Source of the DNA: an uncultured Candidatus Saccharibacteria bacterium | GTDB lineage: Bacteria > Patescibacteriota > Saccharimonadia > Saccharimonadales > Saccharimonadaceae | Assembly (NCBI GenBank): GCA_947427985.1 | Contig: CANEKB010000048.1 | Coordinates: 1 to 7,953, forward strand | Direction: 5' to 3' | Length of the DNA stretch: 7,953 nt | Shown here: in pieces, positions 4,515-7,953 of the stretch | How the letters are laid out: each line of letters starts with the position of its first letter | Numbering within the stretch: the first letter of the stretch is position 1 | Notes under the pieces: generated by a model | The model's database searches: none | What the model saw: the letters and a program-made list of their open reading frames with translations, nothing else | What the model was told of the DNA's origin: nothing | Translations under genes and position numbers: made by a program

Positions 4515-6335
4515 ATGAGTAGATCTATTGGTAAAATCGTAGCAGGTATCGCAGGTATCGTATCAATCGTATTTTTCCTATGGTTGGGCCTTTGGAGATT
4601 CAATCTCCCCTTCAACATGAATAGCTTCGGCATTTTCTGCTATTATGGAGCGTTCGTGTTTGTGATTCCCGCCGTAATCTTTCTGATTGGGGTCGTGGTG
4701 GACCACGACCCCCCGGCAGCCGGGCTGATCATTGCGAGTCCCGTCATCTTGTTCGTGATCGTGGCGATTATTGGCGGCCTCGCGTCAAGTAAGCTTTGTA
4801 ATGCTGAGCGGTTTGCTGCCCAAATTTCCGTACCCGAGTCAACTCCTTTTACGGAGGGCGACATCGCGCCCTTCGACCCGACGCAAATACCTTGGATTGA
4901 TGAGCGATATGCCAGCGTGCTAGGTGATAAGCTCATCGGCACGCTTGGCGCTATTGGCTCAAGCGTAGAACTCGGCGAATACGTCCGCCAAGATGTCAAC
5001 GGAGAACTGTTCTTCGTGGCGCCGATTCTGCATTCTGGTTACTGGAAGTATAACGCAAACCCCAACGGGACTCCGGGCTACGTCATGGTCTCGATGACCG
5101 ACGATAACGACGTGCGTCTGATCGACGACTATAATATCCGCGTCCAGCCCGACGGCCATGCCGCCTGGGGCGACAAACTCGAACGCATCGTGCAGAATGC
5201 AGTGCCTAACGGCCTGCGTTACGAGTACAAGTTTGAAGTTGACGACGACCTACACCCGTGGTGGGTAGTGCCGATTTACGAAAACCAGATTGGCTTCTGG
5301 GGCGGCGCCGAAATCACCAAAGTTGTCCTGGTCGATGCAACCAACAGTCAAAACGTCCAGATCTACAATCTGAACGAAGTACCCGAATGGGTAGACCGCA
5401 TTTACCCCTCCAAGCTAGTCGAAGAACAGCTGAAGAACTGGGGCATGTACTCTGGCGGCTACTGGAACACTTGGTTCGGCAAGACTGGAATGTTGCAGTC
5501 TGATGACGGCAATGTGGTTGTCTATTCAAATGACGACTGCTATTTGTTTGATTCTCTGACCTCGTACGGCGGAGCGGACGAAAGCACGGTCGGGTTCGTA
5601 TTAACCAATATGCGAACCAAGGAAGTCGAGTATTTTAGCTTGGCAGGCGCGACCGAATACGCCGCTTGTCAATCAGCACTTGGTGACGAACGCGTAAAAG
5701 CGCAGAATTATAGCGCCACGTTCCCGCTGCCGACGATGATTGAAGGCCGTCCGGCCTATTTCATCCCCTTAGCCGATCCGAATAGCGCGATCATCAAATC
5801 CTTCGCCCTGGTAGACATCGAAAAATATCAGGTCGTCGGGATCGGCACAACTATCCGCGAAGTCGAGCGCGATTTTCGCGCCAAGCAGCGGCAGTCCGGT
5901 TCCAGCCCACTTTATACACCCACAGCCGATCTGCTCGAGATTACCGGCGAGATTGTACGTTGGGGAGCCTATTCTCAGAGCGGCGACACCTATTATCTTT
6001 TCATAGTGGCTGGCCATGAAGACAAGCTACTCCTAACTGACGCTTCGGCGACGGAGGCCGCGATCACCCGCGAAGGTGACCGTGTAAGATTGCAGGTGAT
6101 TGCGACGGAGAACTCGGGCTGGACGGTGTTTAGTTTCGATAACCTGGAGTTTAGCCAGACCCTCAGCGAGATTGAGGAAACGGTTACGGAGGCCGAATAT
6201 CAACAGCGGCTGACGGAGGTTCAAGAAAACCCGGCAATTATGGAGGACAGCAAATTCCGCGATTTTTGGAATATGCTTACCCCCGAACAGCAAGCAGCCT
6301 TCTTGGAACAGGCTCAGCCCGAGCAGACAGAATAG
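4515..6335 (+). CDS. Membrane-anchored protein with large extracytoplasmic region, unknown function (606 aa)
   Basis: Three hydrophobic segments lie at about 5-28, 39-62 and 68-90. The remaining roughly 510 residues are soluble and, with an N-in start, should face outward. The central part (about 240-460) is rich in Trp, Tyr and Gly, with stretches such as VPEWVDRIYPSKLVEEQL, GGYWNTWFGKTG and VGFVLTNMRTKEVEYFSLAG. From memory these resemble conserved hypothetical cell-surface proteins of Firmicutes, but I cannot confirm this or name a domain. Residues about 473-546 look like a small all-beta, OB-like module (ITGEIVRW through GDRVRL to FDNLEF). A charged helical tail follows (550-606). The start at 4515 is set by GGAGG (4504-4508) six nt upstream; an in-frame TTG at 4482 has no such support. 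The gene has a full-consensus promoter, a leader of about 97 nt and its own terminator, so it is probably well expressed and monocistronic. Confidence 0.88.
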   Translation: MSRSIGKIVAGIAGIVSIVFFLWLGLWRFNLPFNMNSFGIFCYYGAFVFVIPAVIFLIGVVVDHDPPAAGLIIASPVILFVIVAIIGGLASSKLCNAERFAAQISVPESTPFTEGDIAPFDPTQIPWIDERYASVLGDKLIGTLGAIGSSVELGEYVRQDVNGELFFVAPILHSGYWKYNANPNGTPGYVMVSMTDDNDVRLIDDYNIRVQPDGHAAWGDKLERIVQNAVPNGLRYEYKFEVDDDLHPWWVVPIYENQIGFWGGAEITKVVLVDATNSQNVQIYNLNEVPEWVDRIYPSKLVEEQLKNWGMYSGGYWNTWFGKTGMLQSDDGNVVVYSNDDCYLFDSLTSYGGADESTVGFVLTNMRTKEVEYFSLAGATEYAACQSALGDERVKAQNYSATFPLPTMIEGRPAYFIPLADPNSAIIKSFALVDIEKYQVVGIGTTIREVERDFRAKQRQSGSSPLYTPTADLLEITGEIVRWGAYSQSGDTYYLFIVAGHEDKLLLTDASATEAAITREGDRVRLQVIATENSGWTVFSFDNLEFSQTLSEIEETVTEAEYQQRLTEVQENPAIMEDSKFRDFWNMLTPEQQAAFLEQAQPEQTE

Positions 6336-6364
6336 GAATATGTAAAAGAACTTTAGCAAAAGTA

Positions 6365-6399
6365 AACCCTCGGCTTAACTTAGCCGAGGGTTATTTTTT
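6365..6399 (+). terminator. Rho-independent terminator of the 606-aa protein gene
   Basis: A perfect 11-bp stem AACCCTCGGCT/AGCCGAGGGTT (6365-6375 with 6382-6392) with a 6-nt loop is followed by ATTTTTT. It lies 29 nt after the stop codon. The reverse strand also carries a T-rich tail (TTTACTTTT), so it may stop transcription from the right as well. Confidence 0.95.
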
Positions 6400-6434
6400 G
6401 GATATCCTAAGAGAGAGCGGAAAATATTATCTGC

Positions 6435-6474
6435 TTTCATAAAAATAAACCCCTGAGGGTTTCTTTTTATGAAA
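6435..6474. terminator. Bidirectional terminator, mainly for the tRNA operon
   Basis: AAACCC/GGGTTT (6447-6452 with 6457-6462) closes a CTGA loop. The flanking A and T tracts pair as well (6435-6445 with 6464-6474), with one T/C mismatch between the two stems. Either strand therefore shows a GC stem followed by a T run. It begins 2 nt beyond the encoded CCA of tRNA-Phe on the minus strand and is a second barrier for transcripts coming from the left. Confidence 0.9.
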
Positions 6475-6475
6475 A

Positions 6476-6551
6476 TGGTGGTTCCGGGCGGACTTGAACC
6501 GTCGACACAAGGCTCTTCAGGCCTCTGCTCTACCAACTGAGCTACAGAACC
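6476..6551 (-). tRNA. tRNA-Phe (anticodon GAA)
   Basis: This tRNA is 76 nt including an encoded CCA. The acceptor stem GGTTCTG/CGGAACC has one G-U pair. The D stem is GCTC/GAGC, the anticodon stem is GAGGC/GCCTT, and the loop CTGAAGA has anticodon GAA (plus-strand 6516-6518). The T loop is TTCAAGT and the discriminator base is A. The T stem GACGG/CCGCC has an A-C mismatch at the 50-64 position, which is slightly unusual. It follows tRNA-Ala by 27 nt in the same transcript. Confidence 0.96.
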
Positions 6552-6578
6552 ACACAGACAGACATCGAGGAGATAATC

Positions 6579-6654
6579 TGGTGGAGTAGATCGGACTCGA
6601 ACCGACCACCTCAGCAATGCGAATGCTGCGCTCTACCAGATGAGCTACTACCCC
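6579..6654 (-). tRNA. tRNA-Ala (anticodon CGC)
   Basis: This tRNA is 76 nt including an encoded CCA. The acceptor stem GGGGTAG/CTACTCC contains the G3-U70 pair that marks alanine tRNAs, and the discriminator is A. The D stem is GCTC/GAGC and the anticodon stem is CAGCA/TGCTG. The loop TTCGCAT has anticodon CGC (plus-strand 6619-6621), which reads GCG. The T arm is GTCGG-TTCGAGT-CCGAT with one terminal G-T pair. It is the first gene of the two-tRNA operon. Confidence 0.96.
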
Positions 6655-6663
6655 AACGCCCTT

Positions 6664-6692
6664 ATTTTAGCACACATTTCTAGAATTGGGAA
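6664..6692 (-). promoter_or_regulatory. Proximal promoter of the tRNA-Ala/tRNA-Phe operon
   Basis: On the minus strand TTCCCA (6692-6687, four of six consensus bases) and TAAAAT (6669-6664) are 17 bp apart, with TGC directly before the -10. The expected start of transcription, about 6657, is only a few nt before the tRNA-Ala 5' end at 6654, so the precursor would need almost no 5' trimming. Confidence 0.7.
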
Positions 6693-6760
6693 GGTTTCCG
6701 TAAAGGTATAATAATTATAAGAGATTCCCCCACCACAGACAGAGCCGTTACACGGCTTAT
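6688..6760 (-). other. Unexplained transcribed leader or small RNA candidate upstream of the tRNAs
   Basis: The distal promoter at 6795-6767 should start transcription near 6760, yet no convincing gene follows before tRNA-Ala. The RNA would open with a hairpin AGCCGT-GTA-ACGGCT (6757-6743). It then has a possible long-range GGGAA/TTCCC pairing (about 6729-6725 with 6692-6688) enclosing the palindrome TATAAT-T-ATTATA (6719-6707). No terminator is visible before the tRNAs. It may simply be a long leader from tandem promoters, or a small RNA. The only open frames are very short, with weak GTG starts. Confidence 0.3.
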
Positions 6761-6766
6761 CCTTTC

Positions 6767-6795
6767 ATTGTATCACAGATTCTATGTTTTGTCAA
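6767..6795 (-). promoter_or_regulatory. Strong distal promoter upstream of the tRNA operon
   Basis: On the minus strand a perfect TTGACA (6795-6790), a 17-bp spacer ending in TGA, and TACAAT (6772-6767) are present. It lies between the glyA terminator and the proximal tRNA promoter and reads toward the tRNAs. No protein gene follows it directly. Confidence 0.85.
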
Positions 6796-6825
6796 TAGTG
6801 TAATCGGTTTTTATGTCTTTTGGCA

Positions 6826-6860
6826 ATCAAAAAGCCCCAGAAAGACATCTCTGAGGCTTT
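6826..6860 (-). terminator. Rho-independent terminator of glyA
   Basis: On the minus strand AAAGCCTCAGA (6860-6850) pairs with TCTGGGGCTTT (6841-6831), 11 bp with one T-G wobble, around an 8-nt loop, and more T follow. It starts 13 nt after the glyA stop codon and separates glyA from the promoter of the tRNA region. Confidence 0.9.
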
Positions 6861-6873
6861 TGTGGCTAGTTTT

Positions 6874-7953
6874 CTATCGCTTAATCCCTGGTACCGGGAA
6901 ACGGAGCGCGAGTTCTTTGACTTCTTTATGAAGTTTATCTAATTCCCCGTCGTAATTCGCGAGACCTTTCTTGTCGCCGGCTTTGGCGCAAATCTCGGCA
7001 ACCTGCTTCATCCATTTAGCGATCTGTTCCATCTCGTCGGGGCCGAGGCCGCGCGTGGTCATAGCCGGAGTACCGAGACGGACGCCAGACGGACGGAAAG
7101 CAGCGCCCTTATCGGTCGGAAGAGCATTCGCGTTCAGAGTGAGGCCGATTTTATCAAGCGCGTATTCATAGAGCTTGCCGTCGATGCCAAAGCTACTCTT
7201 CACATCGACAAGAATGAGGTGATTATCAGTGCCGTCACCTTGGAGCTTGAAGCCTTCGGCCTTCAGAGCTTCAGCGAGAGCCTTAGCGTTCTTAACAATA
7301 TTTGCAGCATACTCCTTGAACTCCGGCTGGAGATCTTCTTCAAAAGCGACAGCTTTCGCGGCAATAACGTGCTCGAGCGGGCCGCCTTGGGTGCCTGGGA
7401 AAACAGCACGGTCGATCAAGGTCGGGATATTCTCGAGTTTGCGCTCGGTCTTTTTGAGCGGATTGCCGACCTTACCCATACTGACGATCAGACCACCGCG
7501 CGGCCCACGCAAAGTCTTATGAGTAGTAGAAGTCATAACGTGGAAACCATGCTCGAGTGGATTCGGATGGACGCCACCAGCGATAAGACCAGCGACGTGC
7601 GCCATGTCCGCCATCAAAAGCACCTCATGGCCGCTCTGCTCGGCAACTTTCGCCGCCACCTTCGCCACGCGATCAAAATCTGGGATCTTCATAAAGGCGG
7701 AATAGCCAACAAGGATGATTTGCGGCTGATGTTCAAGGGCCAGTTTCTCAAGCTCGTCGTAGTCAATGTCACCATCTTCGGTCACACCATAGCCAACGAA
7801 GTTATAAATCTTCGCACTACGCGTAACTGGGGAGCCATGAGTAAGATGGCCGCCGGCCGGCAAAGACATCGCCAAGATCGTGTCGCCAGGCTTGCACCAA
7901 GCGAAATAGACCGCTTCGTTAGCATTGGCGCCAGAATGTGGCTGGACATTAGC
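6874..7953 (-). CDS. glyA: Serine hydroxymethyltransferase, N-terminus cut by window edge
   Basis: This PLP-dependent cytoplasmic enzyme interconverts serine and glycine while passing a one-carbon unit to or from tetrahydrofolate. The 359 visible residues begin ANVQPHSGANANEAVYFA, a family signature. Then come LPAGGHLTHGSPV, the conserved DMAHVAGLIAGGVHPNP (DxAHxAGL type, about 116-132 of the visible part) and STTHKTLRGPRGG, whose Lys146 should bind PLP. The C-terminal domain ends PVPGIKR. By comparison with usual lengths of about 415-420 residues, roughly 60-85 residues and the true start lie beyond the right edge. An internal TTG or ATG near 7875-7869 is not the start, because conserved sequence continues upstream in frame. 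It ends with TAG and its own terminator. Confidence 0.97.
   Translation of the reverse strand, partial: ANVQPHSGANANEAVYFAWCKPGDTILAMSLPAGGHLTHGSPVTRSAKIYNFVGYGVTEDGDIDYDELEKLALEHQPQIILVGYSAFMKIPDFDRVAKVAAKVAEQSGHEVLLMADMAHVAGLIAGGVHPNPLEHGFHVMTSTTHKTLRGPRGGLIVSMGKVGNPLKKTERKLENIPTLIDRAVFPGTQGGPLEHVIAAKAVAFEEDLQPEFKEYAANIVKNAKALAEALKAEGFKLQGDGTDNHLILVDVKSSFGIDGKLYEYALDKIGLTLNANALPTDKGAAFRPSGVRLGTPAMTTRGLGPDEMEQIAKWMKQVAEICAKAGDKKGLANYDGELDKLHKEVKELALRFPVPGIKR

Noticed and set aside
6553..6743. Ten-base direct repeat CACAGACAGA at 6553-6562 and 6734-6743, flanking the tRNA-Ala region
   Set aside because: It is short and low in complexity, with no mobile-element features or matching ends, so it is not called an attachment site or insertion scar.
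6743..6772. AAAGGA followed by GTG-TAA, a possible start-stop pair after the distal tRNA promoter
   Set aside because: It encodes no peptide beyond the initiator, and the GTG lies inside the hairpin loop. Chance is the simplest explanation.
6655..6873. T-box or other riboswitch upstream of the tRNAs or after glyA
   Set aside because: No T-box consensus or known riboswitch core is visible, and the region faces tRNA genes, not a synthetase gene.
1..7953. CRISPR arrays, insertion sequences and phage genes
   Set aside because: No spaced direct repeats, transposase or integrase motifs, or paired terminal inverted repeats were found on either strand.

Overview
The window looks like a piece of a compact chromosome from a small-genome bacterium. 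My best guess is the Candidate Phyla Radiation (Patescibacteria), Saccharibacteria-like and perhaps host-associated. This is inferred from three things: leaderless starts placed at a fixed distance after an extended -10 box, a high share of short membrane proteins of unknown function, and single housekeeping genes scattered without long operons. No 16S rRNA or other marker is present to prove it. TGA ends two of the genes, so UGA is a stop here, which argues against the Gracilibacteria/SR1 genetic code.

Layout, left to right. Positions 1-50 hold a probable minus-strand promoter with a nine-G tract, serving a gene beyond the left edge. A 210-residue membrane/surface protein (minus) and hisS (plus) diverge from a 66-bp spacer in which both genes appear to be leaderless. 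After hisS, a hairpin lies between convergent genes. It is followed, on the minus strand, by a two-gene operon encoding a multi-pass membrane protein with a conserved-looking CPTC motif and an overlapping, membrane-anchored DsbA-like thioredoxin-fold protein with CPYC. Next come a 219-residue membrane protein (minus) and a 606-residue membrane-anchored protein with a large extracytoplasmic part (plus), read from back-to-back promoters.

The right-hand part holds two facing terminators, a minus-strand tRNA pair (tRNA-Ala CGC, then tRNA-Phe GAA), tandem promoters upstream of the tRNAs with an unexplained leader of about 100 nt, the glyA terminator, and glyA cut by the right edge. No stretch longer than 300 bp lacks a gene. 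The largest gap (6655-6873) holds the tRNA promoters, the leader and the glyA terminator.

HisS and GlyA are housekeeping enzymes (histidyl-tRNA charging; one-carbon and glycine metabolism). The CPTC/CPYC pair is the best candidate for an undescribed functional unit: a thioredoxin-fold enzyme facing outward, co-translated with a polytopic protein that may exchange electrons with it. Nearly all promoters seen share a TGN-TATAAT type extended -10. Genes fall into two start classes: leaderless, and leadered with a Shine-Dalgarno site.
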